64,000 nucleotides of DNA from Capniomyces stellatus (Eukaryota > Kickxellomycota > Harpellomycetes > Harpellales > Legeriomycetaceae): assembly GCA_001661515.1 (NCBI GenBank), contig LUVW01000008.1, forward strand, positions 377,232-441,231, given 5' to 3'. The notes beneath the pieces are model-generated. The model was not told where the DNA came from and did no database searches. It worked only from the letters and a program-made list of their open reading frames with translations. Numbering within the stretch: position 1 is the stretch's first letter; the number at the start of each line of letters is the position of its first letter. Shown here piece after piece: positions 44,737-55,758 of the stretch. Both the position numbers and the translations under genes were made by a program.

Positions 44737-45679
44737 ACTGTTTAGTATGTGTAGCTGAAGCTCATAAGAGAAATTTAGAGTGGACACTTGTAAGCCTGTT
44801 ACGGCCATTTCTCTCTCACACTCACCCAAGGCTATCTCTTTTATTTTCTCATACTAAATAACATGCCAATCATTTCAATCGTAGTTATATTTTTTAATGT
44901 GGCATTTTTTTTTGTGGCCACAGTATGATTTATCGGATCATTTTCACAGTACCATTAGATATTGCCATATTTAAAAGGTGCCATATATCATTCTTAAGCC
45001 CAATAAACAAGTATACTGGGCCTGGTATAATGGCTTTAGCGCCTTTTTCCAATTCGGTCAAGCTAAGCAATCGACTTTTTTTTTGTCTCCCAGTAATCAT
45101 GCAAATAGCAGTTTCTTTGCAATAGTTTGTATGATTTGTTTGGCATTTACAGAAACCCCGGCTTCTTGGTTGGGAATTTCGTACCAGTAAGAGGTATATA
45201 TAGTCAATGACATCTTCAACGGGTGGTTATTAAATCTGCTCACCGGCACGAGTTCCCCAGTATTTGCTTTCCAATTGACTGGTTTAATTAAACTGCTTTC
45301 AATCAGTGAAGTTTGATCCAATAGCATTCGCTTTACATCGTTGGCTAGCTCCTTAAATCAATTTAATCTAAGATTCAGCTTTGTTTTGTTAAGTCTTTAT
45401 TAATTTACTATTGAAGTTGCTTGTTAGGCTTTTAGCGAGTTTCCAGTTTATTTCACTGTGGTTGAAATGTATATTTGATTATTACCCACCACCGACTTCC
45501 TTTCTTTATATACATTCAAAACTTTTTTTCTATTATTTAATATTATTATACTACTTTATTTTTTTATTTATCCGCCAACCCGACCAAATCATCCTCCACC
45601 CCTTCATTACTCGAACAGAGGGAAGAGAGAAAAAAAGAAGAAAAAAAAGAAACATCACCAAGTAAGCACAAACTTTAAA
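44737..45679. other. Intergenic with unassigned overlapping frames
   Basis: No gene is recognised. On the minus strand an ATG frame (45097-45327) begins MLLDQTSLIESSLIKPV, and a second open stretch below it reads LTELEKGAKAIIPGPVYLF. I could not find a splice that joins them in phase. Plus-strand frames (44925-45190) overlap the same sequence. The promoter of the SVIP-like gene lies at the right end, with an A/G-rich tract at about 45620-45655. Confidence 0.35.
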
Positions 45680-46351
45680 ATGGGAAACTGCTGCGGAGCT
45701 CACAAGGAATCGGAAAACGGCCTATCGCGAGTGCCAACCAATGTTAACTACGAAAACCGCAATAAGAACAACACCAATACAGTTGGTACACCTTACAACA
45801 TGAATCAAATTCCAATGAAACCTCTGGATCCCGCTACAGGATCACGACTAGGAATCACTCAGCCTGGAAACACGTTGACTCCTGAAGAGGCACGCCAACA
45901 AAGGGCAGATGCTGCAGAAAAAAGGCTGAATGATGTAGGTTTGCTTCTTTAAACTATTTTTTTACTATTGAATTTTTAAAGTGCTTTTTGTCCTAGGTTT
46001 CGACTTATTTTTACTTATTTTCTTGGGCTTGGGTTTGAGCTTTAAACGATTGTCCTGTTTGTATTAAAAATGCCTGCAGAAAAAACATCACGGAGTTAAT
46101 AAGGACCCCAAAAAACAGAAAGGCTTAGTTGAAAAATTGGATGATTCGAGGAGAAATCAGAACAAACCCGATGAAAAACCTGATGTATCGGGCAATTTAA
46201 TGGTAAAAGTCCTGATATTCTTACTAATGTTGATCATTATATATTCATCATATCATATTTTTCATGTGTATACATATGATGTGAGACTTTGATGCTGTAT
46301 AACCACTTTTACTATTTAGTTTTTCTCTTTTTTAAGGCGCTAACTTGTTAA
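45680..46351 (+). CDS. SVIP-like p97/Cdc48-interacting lipidated protein
   Basis: Exons 45680..45934, 46080..46202 and 46337..46351 join in phase to 130 aa. The N-terminus MGNCCG is a textbook N-myristoylation plus palmitoylation site, as in small VCP-interacting protein (SVIP, MGLCFPC in animals). Near residue 75 lies RQQRADAAEKR, which fits the VCP-interacting motif R-x5-AA-x2-R exactly. Between them is an Asn-rich linker. After the motif comes a Lys-rich segment (KKHHGVNKDPKKQKG). Known for SVIP: membrane-anchored binding of the p97 N-domain, inhibiting ERAD and acting at lysosomal or ER membranes. The same here is inference. The third exon (ALTC-stop) is weak; if that intron is not real, the frame continues for about 28 hydrophobic residues. 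Confidence 0.75.
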
Positions 46352-46969
46352 CAATTTAACTGTTATTAGTGGAGAGCCGATTAGATTGCGTTCCTCAGAG
46401 AAAACCAGAATTTTAAATATAGCACTCATATAATATCCTAGTGGGTAACAATACCTCTTGAGCGTAGTTTGTCCAAGTTACTAGCTACTTTGTTTATGCC
46501 ATACATACCGCCATTATATTCGTTGTGTTGGTGTTTACGGATCAATTTCCCTCCCATTTGTGTTTTTACTTTTCTTTTTTTGTTGTTTTTCTCTTTTTTT
46601 TTTTTTTTTGCTTTGTCTTTTTTCTTGTATTGTGTTCTAGTGTTAAATAAAATCTGTCGGGTATTATCAAAACCAACAGTAGCCTCACTGGAACCAGGTT
46701 AAACGACCAACGAAACTCTAGATACGTTGCGGTCATTGCACGAGTATAATGTTAACAGTTTCGCCGCATACAGCTGGGCTATATTTAAAAAGCTTTTGTT
46801 TTGTTTATATCAAGTATAAATGACATAAATGGCTGTAATGCAGCCAATTAAAATTACAAGCAAAATATTATAATACAGACGAGTTGGAAACCCAGCTCAT
46901 TGCCATAGAGCTGAAAATGGGCTAAGCCAAAGGTTGAAGAGTTTTGTGAATAAATCCAGCACCCACTAC
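46352..46969. other. Convergent intergenic region
   Basis: Between the SVIP-like gene and the cyclin gene. It contains a T15 run at about 46593-46608. A plus-strand frame at 46469-46702 is Phe-rich noise. No gene is seen. Confidence 0.5.
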
Positions 46970-47716
46970 TTATTTACTGATCTGCAGGATTTTGTAAACA
47001 TCAATGTTGTGTCGGGCCAGCAAACTTGCTGCCTCTTTCGGTGCTACAACCAGTCGGTATGAGATTATGTTTAGAAACGCTCGCTCCATACGGTTTAAAT
47101 CTTCGGCCTTGAAAAGCGTAGGTAGCCAGCTTGCAATGATTTTGGTGGTGAGAGGTCGTATGTCATCGCAAAATTTGCTTGCCACTAAAATTGCGGATAT
47201 TAGCATTCGATGGGCTGCACCGACTTCTGCTACAGCGCTATTAGGAAACCTCATGTTTAGCCTAAATATATATATCAAGGCATGCACAAATGTCTCGGAG
47301 GATATCCTTCCTCTGCTAATAAGGTAGTTTACGAACTCCCGAAACTCAGGAAATAGTACACCATTTTTCGGCATTCTTCTCTCCTGTATTGGCTTTAGTA
47401 TGGACTCCAGAAAGTTAACGACCAGGTCTATAGCGAGTAAAAAATAAGGGCAGTTTTGTTTTTTATAAATGGGGCCAAATATGCTGGACTATTTTTACTT
47501 GCAAAACTGCAGTTGTGGTTCAAAAATCAGAGATACAGAGTCAATCCAAAGCAACTGAGATTTTTATATTCATAAACAACGGGTTGATGTCATTTTTGTC
47601 GGTTTATAAAGTATAAAGTATAATAAGCGTGGTTTATTACCTACCAGACTGGAAGTTATACTAACCGCATTGGTGTTTTGGTGCTGTATTGGCGGTTTTC
47701 TTGCTGTAGTAGACAT
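46970..47716 (-). CDS. PCL-type cyclin (PHO85 cyclin family)
   Basis: Two exons, complement(46970..47427, 47641..47716), join in phase to 177 aa. The first exon encodes a short polar leader (MSTTARKPP). The cyclin box follows: LVVNFLESIL, FREFVNYLISRGRISSETFVHALIYIFRL, AAHRMLISAILVASKFCDDIRPLT, and LFKAEDLNRMERAFLNIISYRLVV. KFxDD and LNxMExxFLxxxxYRLxV are the PCL1/2-type signatures in fungi. Such cyclins activate a Pho85/Cdk5-like kinase in G1, polarity or nutrient signalling. The protein is short, with no long C-terminal extension. The splice donor GTAATA was chosen over an upstream GTAGGT because only it keeps phase. Confidence 0.88.
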
Positions 47717-49771
47717 ACACTCTAAACGTATATATTTGGAGTTATGTATAAAAGTAAGTGATTAAACCGGGTATACCACTAAAGTGCTGGATGAGTTAAT
47801 ATTGCTTTTTCTTTCTTTGACTTGACGCTTTGTTTGCCTCCTATTTATATGATTATTTATCATATTGCTTCTTTGCACTGTTTTTGAGAAAATGAAAACA
47901 GTAAAATCTTTTTGATTATATATTTGATAGGCAATACCAGGCCTTATAATTACCTAATAATTATAACGTTTTACCAATTCTAATCGTATTCAACTACTCT
48001 TTCAGTTTCAACTCGAAAGATTTTTCTGCAATTTGCTTTGGAAAGTTGATATCATCCCAAGTCTCTCAATCGAACACTCGACGATTTTTAATTGATTGAA
48101 TTTGTTTTTAATGGCCAAACCTCAGCATAGCAGTTAAAATCGGCTAACAGCATGTTTGTTTATTTACTCTTATTTGTCCATTTTACCTAGGTGTTTTAAA
48201 AGTGGAAAAATAAATTCCGAAAATATGATATTGATCCTTTTTAGACTCGAATAACATTGCTGCAACTGTCCTCTAACCCCAACCTTCAAGCCGACTCCAC
48301 GAGTTTACCAATCTACTACTATTCACAATTTGAACAAATTGGTCTATTCTAGGATACTAGTAAGCATACAACATTGCAACAAACTCTAATTCACAAACAC
48401 TAGTCGCAACCACTCCTCGGTTGCTTCAGTAATCAGTTTAAACGGTGTCAATTTTTCATATCACTGAAGGGAAGGGATTTGCATATTAAACCGATAATAG
48501 ACGTGTCATATTATACAAAAACAGCAAAGCCCTTCCTCCTATCAGTTTCATTGAACGGACAGTTGTCGAAGCATGCTGATTTAAAGAAAGGAAAGGCATT
48601 CTAGCTATTACTGTAGCGGACTGAGAAAACTTTTGAAATCAACCACAGCCAATAAAGCCAACAATAAAAAGTAAGCTGTAAAGTAGCTACATTGACTTGG
48701 CCAGCTTCAAATCTCGACTCCAATCGAACAAATTAAGACAGAAACTGGTGAATGTGAGATTTCTGTTTAATTATCGAGTCGATTTTCAAGCGTTTAAATT
48801 CGGTATAATTGAAAAATTTTCAAGTAACGTTACAAGTAACTAGAATCCAAATCTATTTAGCACAAAACGCTATAATTGGCGCAAAAAGTTTTTTTTTTAA
48901 ATTCTCTTTTCACTGAATTATTGCAATTACCTTTTGAAAAACTCAGTATCCAATTTACTTGTCATCCATTTTTTATTATATTTTTCGCAAGTTATTTAAA
49001 AGCTCAAGAGTAAATAACGTAATTTGTAGCTAACTGGGGGTATTGTTGTAACACAGCATTCAGCTGCTGATTAAATGCCATTGCCTGACCATTATACACT
49101 CAACCACAACAAGTACAGTACATTGTACTTTCTGAACCAGCCATTTTAGTTCTGGCAACAATAAAACACAACAGGATTTTCTTTTCTTTGAAGGGTAGCT
49201 TAGAGGAATTGTAACAAAAAGTAGTAATCAACTCTAGTCAGAGCTTTGATATAACGGGGAAACTAGGCTTGGTCCAAGTCTCCACACTCTGCCAACGGTA
49301 GAGAGGAATCATTTGACTCCTAGCACAATAAAAAAAAAATTGATCCCAGGCTATGTAGCTTTTTATAAAAAAAATCGACAGAGCCAGCTATTATTCACTA
49401 TATTCGAGATACAAAAATGTCCTAAATACACAGGCCCACAGATATGTAGTATAACAGCTGTATTTAAGCGTGTATGAGTCGGTCAGAGACTTTTAACTAT
49501 GCATACAAGCCAGGAGTGTCAAAAGTCAAAGTGACGTTTTTAAATCCCTGGTGAGAACGATTCATTGGTGCTCAAGTGAATATCCAATGATGGGTGTGAC
49601 AATAGATTAGCCGTATGGCTTATATGTGCAGGAATATTTGCTCCAAGTTGCGGCAAATATCATGTTCGCGGTTAATAAAAGAAAACATGTGCACGCAAAA
49701 TGCTGATTAAACAAAATCCATGTATTATTGACCAATAAAACTGGTCACAGTGAAAATCAAGCAATTTATCG
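47717..49771. other. Intergenic, 2 kb, no supported gene
   Basis: AT-rich sequence. No frame with recognisable content and no repeats beyond short homopolymers were seen. The cyclin promoter lies at the left end and tRNA genes begin at the right end. Confidence 0.45.
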
Positions 49772-49844
49772 GGGGACTTAGCTCAGCTGGGAGAGCGTGC
49801 GACTGAAGTTCGTACGGTCCCGAGTTCAATCCTCGGAGTCCCCA
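49772..49844 (+). tRNA. tRNA-Phe (GAA)
   Basis: A 73-nt cloverleaf is visible. Acceptor GGGGACT pairs with AGTCCCC, the D arm is AGCTCAGCTGGGAGAGC, the anticodon stem-loop is TGCGA-CTGAAGT-TCGTA with GAA, and the T arm CCGAGTTCAATCCTCGG is intact. There is no intron. The discriminator is A. Confidence 0.97.
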
Positions 49845-49850
49845 TAGTTT

Positions 49851-49932
49851 GGTATCATGGCCGAGCGGTCTAAGGCGCCGCACTCAAGTTGCGGTCTCGA
49901 AAGAGGCGTGGGTTCGAATCCCACTGATACCA
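49851..49932 (+). tRNA. tRNA-Leu (CAA)
   Basis: An 82-nt class II tRNA. Acceptor GGTATCA pairs with TGATACC, the anticodon arm is CCGCA-CTCAAGT-TGCGG with CAA, the variable arm is long (TCTCGAAAGAGG) and the T arm GTGGGTTCGAATCCCAC is intact. No intron is present, although many fungal tRNA-Leu(CAA) genes have one. It begins 6 nt after tRNA-Phe. Confidence 0.97.
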
Positions 49933-50356
49933 ATATTTTTTTATTTTTTTATTTTATTGAAATTAAAAGGTGACATCCTTTTTGAAGTAAACAGAAATAT
50001 AAATTTCCGGGGTATTGGAAGCCCGGAGAAACAATAGCATACAAGGCTTGTTTTTCTGCAAGACCTAATCTTAATGCTTGAAGAAGCGTCTGCAATTGGG
50101 ACCAAGGTAAACGATGGGAAAGCAGTAGACATGGGTCAAAAAAATGAAACAAGTTGGGTAGTAGTTAAACGGCCAAGCTGTTTAATCTTAATTTTTTTTG
50201 GAAACAATGTATGGATTGATATTTAGTTTAGATTTTAAAATACAAAAGTGCAAAAGCATATTTAATATACCAGAAATGCAAAAAAAAAAAATAAAACATC
50301 AAGCAATAGTAAGAAATATTTAAGGACTGCCAAGAAAAGGTAGAAAATGGACATGG
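49933..50356. other. Intergenic between tRNA-Leu and the tail-anchored protein
   Basis: T-runs, then unremarkable sequence and an A12 run near 50280. Short frames on the minus strand (49941-50152) overlap each other without homology. No gene is supported. Confidence 0.45.
49936..49942 (+). terminator. RNA polymerase III terminator (T7)
   Basis: A run of seven T starts 4 nt after tRNA-Leu and is followed by further T-runs. The 6-nt spacer between tRNA-Phe and tRNA-Leu has only T3, so this is the first good Pol III stop for both genes. Confidence 0.85.
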
Positions 50357-52273
50357 TTATCTTCTGATCAAGGCAATTATTTTATCCCAAAAGAAATATA
50401 TACAAAACCCAACACCACCAAAGAATAGAAGCCAAATCAAAATGCTAAGCCAGATTGGACCGCAGCAGCAGCAACAAGTTCCAATTCTAGCACAGCATCC
50501 AGGGCCCTCATCTTTGACAACAGTATGTTTAGGAGCTGTGTCTGGGCGTTTTATGCCTCTGCCTTTACCAGCACTCCCTTTATACATAGAGTTCATTTCG
50601 TATTGTGGATGTGCTTTTGGGTTGTATTCCAGCACAGGGTCATAGTCGGCTGTGGCGGTGTTGGACGAAGTGGCACTGCGGCTAAAGTGGCCAGGTGCTG
50701 TATTGTTTAGTTTGATGACATTCTTGTGCTTTATGCTTGAGCTGATGTCTACCACTGCTGAATGTCCATAGTCGTCTTGGGTATATTTAGTAGGTGGTGG
50801 AGTTTGGCCATTTGGTCGGTACCCTCTTTCAGATAGCTCGTTTTTCATCGTGTATGCAGGCCCGGGCCTCTGATTGTGTTGTATTGGTCTGGTACTTTGG
50901 ACGTTTGGGCCACTGTTGTAGCCATTATTAACGCCTCTGTTGGTTTGGTTGGGTGGCGATGTGTTATAGTGTATATTTCTTCGGGGGCTATAATTATCCC
51001 AATCTCGGTTATTCCTTGTGTTTGGCGGGCTCGCGGATTTTTTAGGGTTTATGGTGCCATTGGGGCTAACCGAGCTTTTAGGGGTTTGTGCGTTGTATTG
51101 GTTTTGCCGAGTGGCTGCTCTGCTATCATATTGGTTGGGATACCCTCTTGCTCTATACTCAGCACCAGGTTTTGGGTTGCCTTTAATATTAGGATCATTT
51201 CTTGTATGATTATAATATCCATCAGGGCCACGTGTGGTGACTGGTAGCTGTTTATAATTTGTATACCCGCCATTCTCGGAATAAGGTGGGCTGCCACCTT
51301 GATTTTTATATGGTCCATTATAGTTATCTTTTTTATAAGGTGGTTCCCGGGCTCCATAGTTGCCGCGGGTAAAATTGTCTCTCTGGTCGTAGCCTTCTTT
51401 GCTAAACTGATTATCGTTTCTGTGGGGTTCGTTGAACTCGCCCTGTAAAGCCCTCCCGTTTCTTGGGTCAGTAGAAAGATCAGCCAGTCTCTTGGTTTTC
51501 TTGTAGTCATACTCGTTATAAGGTGGGCTTGTTTTGTGCGGTTTTAGGTCAGGACTGTGTCCACCCTGTGTATAGTACTCGCTGTTGGGGTTTTCGGTCG
51601 GTAGATTTTGCCTAACTCTATTCCTAGTTTCCTCCATTTCTAATTCGCTACGGTGATTATCCTTGGTATACTCGTTTTGCGCATAGACATCCAAATCAAT
51701 CTCTTCATCATATCCAGGGCTGTCTTTTTTTTTGTCGCCATATCCACTTTTGTAGTCTATGGCTTTTTCCTCTCCAACACCTTTATAGCTCGGGTCAGCT
51801 CCAAAGCCATGCTTTTTATCCTCAGTCGGGCTCATAATATCGTCGTCATAGCCCCCTTTTCCGTGTTTAGCGTATGTGAGTATAGTGTTATCTTTATACC
51901 CAAACAATCGTCTATCGTCCATAGTGTCAATGTTCTCTGAACTTCCTATCATTTGGCCGTCGGTTGCTGGAACTAAACTTTTGCTACTTTCGGTGTTGGG
52001 TATATACATTGTATACTTGTAATTTGCAGTGTCTCCTTGTTTGACTTCGGAATCCAAAAAGCTAGAGTAGTACTCCTCCTCAATAGCAACAGCCCTTCGT
52101 GGCCTGGATTCTGGCATTGCTGTATCTCCATAGTATTTAGAGGGGATTCTCACCGACTTTGGATCAGTTGGCATTATAGACATGCCCCGAGTTTCTCTTC
52201 CATTGTTTGCCTTATGCTGCCTTTTTGACCAGTCTCCAAATCCATCATCGTTGTCCCTTACTGCTCGCGACAT
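50357..52273 (-). CDS. Tail-anchored, Cys-palmitoylated, intrinsically disordered protein
   Basis: A single exon encodes 638 aa. The ATG at 52273 (MSRAVRDNDDGFGDWSKRQ) is the first in the frame. Nearly the whole protein is polar low-complexity sequence rich in Tyr, Asn, Pro, Gly and Lys with short YNxxSPP-like repeats (TSPPYNEYDY, SGPNVQSTRP). The end is PGCCARIGTCCCCCGPIW, a dense Cys cluster beside one membrane helix (LSILIWLLFFGGVGFCIYFFW), and a short basic tail ending IALIRR. That layout suggests a palmitoylated tail-anchored protein with a long cytoplasmic disordered region, perhaps at the plasma membrane or septum. I recognise no family. The Cys-plus-helix end resembles LEA-2/NDR1-type membrane starts, but no such lumenal domain follows. 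Confidence 0.78.
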   Translation of the reverse strand: MSRAVRDNDDGFGDWSKRQHKANNGRETRGMSIMPTDPKSVRIPSKYYGDTAMPESRPRRAVAIEEEYYSSFLDSEVKQGDTANYKYTMYIPNTESSKSLVPATDGQMIGSSENIDTMDDRRLFGYKDNTILTYAKHGKGGYDDDIMSPTEDKKHGFGADPSYKGVGEEKAIDYKSGYGDKKKDSPGYDEEIDLDVYAQNEYTKDNHRSELEMEETRNRVRQNLPTENPNSEYYTQGGHSPDLKPHKTSPPYNEYDYKKTKRLADLSTDPRNGRALQGEFNEPHRNDNQFSKEGYDQRDNFTRGNYGAREPPYKKDNYNGPYKNQGGSPPYSENGGYTNYKQLPVTTRGPDGYYNHTRNDPNIKGNPKPGAEYRARGYPNQYDSRAATRQNQYNAQTPKSSVSPNGTINPKKSASPPNTRNNRDWDNYSPRRNIHYNTSPPNQTNRGVNNGYNSGPNVQSTRPIQHNQRPGPAYTMKNELSERGYRPNGQTPPPTKYTQDDYGHSAVVDISSSIKHKNVIKLNNTAPGHFSRSATSSNTATADYDPVLEYNPKAHPQYEMNSMYKGSAGKGRGIKRPDTAPKHTVVKDEGPGCCARIGTCCCCCGPIWLSILIWLLFFGGVGFCIYFFWDKIIALIRR

Positions 52274-55200
52274 GATGAAAGCCAAAGTGTTGTGACTTTA
52301 GATGTCTTATCGAGACTCTTTTTTTAAGAATTAAAATAAACAAAACAGTGCCACCAAGCGTCCGAATTGCCACCTTGCTTTGCTTGTTTGCTTGTTTGCC
52401 AGTATCCTATTGTGTTCTTACTTTGCAGTTGATTTATATACGCAAAAATAAGCGGTAACAAGCTATGTATACCTACTCCGAGCGAGTTAAGGCTATATGC
52501 GTTCGAAAGACACCGGGTATTGGGTCTAAAATATAGCAGCTTGGTCACGCTGGAGATTGTGTCCTCTGCCTTTACTACAGTGTTGTTGTAGCTGTCTCCC
52601 GTATTGCTCTTTCTGTTGAAGCTATGAATTTGAACGCCTATTTATAAAACACTATAATTTGAACGCTTGCCAAAGATTCTGTCTTTTAATGTTTAAGAGA
52701 AGTTATCGCCTTTGCTCTACGTTCACCACAGTTTCCGTTGAATATCATAAATTTTTTAGATTTATTTACTTCAGTACTATTACAAATATACAAACTTGAC
52801 AATTTAGTAAACGTTTGCTGCTAAATATTCACTTGCAGCCATAGTGATGTTTTTCTTTTTTTTCTTAGTAAAAGGGACTTCGGATTTCCTGTTATTAAGG
52901 CGATTTAGATGGTAAACTAGTTTTAACTTTACACAAACGTAAAACACCATGGATTTTCAATAGTTTCTGACCTTTTGTATCGAGAACCCGTTTATTATTA
53001 GATCTGTTGCAACAAATTCTATTGGCTGCAAGAGTTTGAGGAACTTTACATCTTTAGCGACTATTCGCCTATCTTGACTTGACGCCTTGAAGTTTTGCTA
53101 CAATTTCTCAAAGTTGAGTCAAGTTCTAAACAAAACCGGTAATAGTAGTCAATTTTATCCAAATAATGCTGCTTTATATAAATAGATTATAGCTCAAGTT
53201 ATTTTTACTTTTTTTTATAGTTTATCTAATTTAATTTTATTTGGACTTCATCTTTCTCAGCAAAATAATCTAACCAGCCATTCACACTTCCTACTTGAAA
53301 TTAAATTAAGCCAACTCAATTTTATGACTGGTTTAGTGGGATTTATATGTCGAGTCAAGTTACATAATAATTTTTACTCACCAGGTTATAAGCCAAATCA
53401 GGAAAATTTGCTTATTGGCTTGATGCTATATTAAAAAACACACGTCTATTGGTGTAAAACAAATAATATACAAGTATTTTGTTGATTACAACTGGCTGTA
53501 AACATGTTGCTTTAAAAGTAGTTACAAAACCTCTGGCTATGTTGATTTTTCAAAGTGGAAGAAACTGTTGTATAGGGTGTTGCAAAGCTTTATTTAGTTA
53601 TGCTCTAGGCTTTCAAAGCGTATATTGAGTTGGGATTTTCTTTCTTTCTTGGTTTACGTACTAGGCGTTACATAACCTTTTTCACAACTATTTTTAGTGA
53701 ATTTCCAAATCTAGCGTTTTTTTCTCCGATTTGAAATTGCATTATAAAAGATTCAATTAAAAAGAACATTATATCGTAATATAAAAATCACGAATTACAA
53801 GTGCAATTACTGCTATTAATTTTTGAATTTCAAATTCCAAACTCTTATCATTTTGTTTATATCTAGAAACGTTCTCGGTACTGGTTCACTTTGTTGCGTA
53901 GATATTTTGTCATAGTTTTAATCTGCGTCCCTAGTGTTAATGTTTCCTCTCCGTCTTACTCGGGGACTTTTCTGTCTCTTTTTAGCATACTAATCAACAA
54001 GCCATGTCCATTAGCAGACGATCTGACAATCCATAGTATCAATAGTATACCTGTGATTCGCCTATTGAAACTACTTGTCAAAGCTTTTGGTCGATCAGTG
54101 TGGAAACCAGCTAATATGTTTGTGTATATATTTCTTAATTTATGCTTGCCTTAGCTGGCAAGGTAAACAAGTTGGATACAAAATAGCAGTTTAAAAGTCT
54201 ACAAGAATACACTCGCAAATAGCTAAAGCCCAGATCAGTTCAAATTTAGAATACTGGAAATAAAAGCAAGCGGTCTAGCTCAACTCGTTTCAGCTGATAA
54301 TTTACTAGACCAGCCAAACATCCTGGATTGGCAGAGTAACTTTGTTATAGTCAAAGAAAAGGAAGGTGGACATGTTCAAAAGAGTTTGGCGTGTTTATCA
54401 TGATTTTCTTCTTCAAGTTGGGGTAGATGCAATCATAGTAAAGTGATGCTAAGCAAGGGCTTTACCTACATCATAGTTTGTAAAGTAAAAAAATATGCTT
54501 GTAGCCAATCAATACACCAAGTACAATGTTGGTCTTTGGCTATATTACTAAATTAGTTTGCAGAAAATGTCATGCGATCTTTTACGTGTAGTCTACGCTT
54601 TATTCAACTATCAAAAGCTATAATTTATATTCTGACTTTTTATATCTGAATCTTTTTTTTTTTTTTTTTTTTGAGAGGTAAACTTTGTTGGCTTCAAGTT
54701 CGTACAAATATACATCTTTAGATAGATCCAACATTCTTTTGTAGTAGACAGTGCAGTGGCCAACGTTAAAGCTCAAACAAAAATTTCTGTAGACATGGTA
54801 CGTAGTATGGGACAGACAGACAAGATGCATTGTAGCTTTATAGTTTGCAAGGAAGGTGAATTGGTCAAACTGAAAAAGTTTAACAGTGCTATGCGATTTA
54901 CATTACAGTTAAAAGTCAAAAAATTAAAATTTGCCTATTAAAACGCCAAGCTTATACAACCACATTTTCATTAAAATAGCCTTGATAAGACAATTAAGTT
55001 CAAATAAAAAAATATGAATAATGTATATCGACTGAAATTGTGCTGTTATTTCAAGAAAGTTTTTTTTTTTTGATGAGGCCGTTATACTAGAGAGCAAGTA
55101 TAAGTTTGATCGTCATGCCTCAATTAGAAAGACAAGAGTGGTTACTGGCTAAAACCCCAGCTTTATGGAGCTAGATTATATAAAGGACATTAAAGAACTT

Positions 55201-55758
55201 CTTTGAATAACAAATAACTGGTAGAATTTGATTCTGACCCAAAAGCCGAATACTAAATGGTTGAATCAAAAGTGAATTAAAAAATTTTTTTTTTAAATTT
55301 TTTATACTCTTTTTTTATTTTATTTTATTTTATTTTATTTTATTTTTTTTCCAACTTGATTTGATACCAAATTTAAAAAAAGACTATATGAAATTTGCAG
55401 TTAATTTAATAGTTAGCTGACTGAACAGAAACTTATTGCTGCTCAAGCTTAAATAGAAACCCAAATTATTTTGATTTATATTTCTTAGCTGACAGTTGAA
55501 CAAAAAAAGATAGGAGCTTATAGTATTATACATAGAGCCTAAAGTCAAACTGCTATTACACCAAACCACTATAATTTCATTACTTGATAGCGTTATCAAA
55601 GTGATCGCATTCAGATTTTAGAAAACCCGATTTGGTAGAGACACAACAGCAAATAGAAATACGCTTGAGCTATTTAGATTTCCTTTTTTTAAAAAAAAGG
55701 AGCTGATATATCAAAGTACGAGAGTAGGAGCTAAATAGATAAAAATAACATACAAAAA
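52274..55758. other. Intergenic, 3.5 kb, only weak coding hints
   Basis: No confident gene. On the minus strand 52490-52630 holds an open stretch (KSNTGDSYNNTVVKAED, then TKLLYFRPNTRCLSNAYS) ending at a GTATAC donor-like site, which could be an exon. At 54756-54941 (+) a 61-codon frame (CKEGELVKLKKFNSAM) overlaps a 70-codon minus-strand ATG frame (54618-54830); neither is convincing. Low-complexity tracts include a T20-type run around 54651-54672 and (TTTTA)n at 55314-55347. Confidence 0.4.

Noticed and set aside
44925..45190. Plus-strand membrane-protein-like frames
   Set aside because: They lack ATG starts or homology, overlap equally open minus-strand frames, and no splice joins them sensibly.
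46469..46702. 77-codon plus-strand frame upstream of the cyclin 3' end
   Set aside because: Its start codon is not ATG and the content is poly-Phe from T-runs.
54618..54941. SRP9-like protein at 54756-54941 (+)
   Set aside because: A faint match (TDK..CSFIV..GELVKLKKFN) lacks the N-terminal half and an ATG in the right place, and a minus-strand ATG frame overlaps it.
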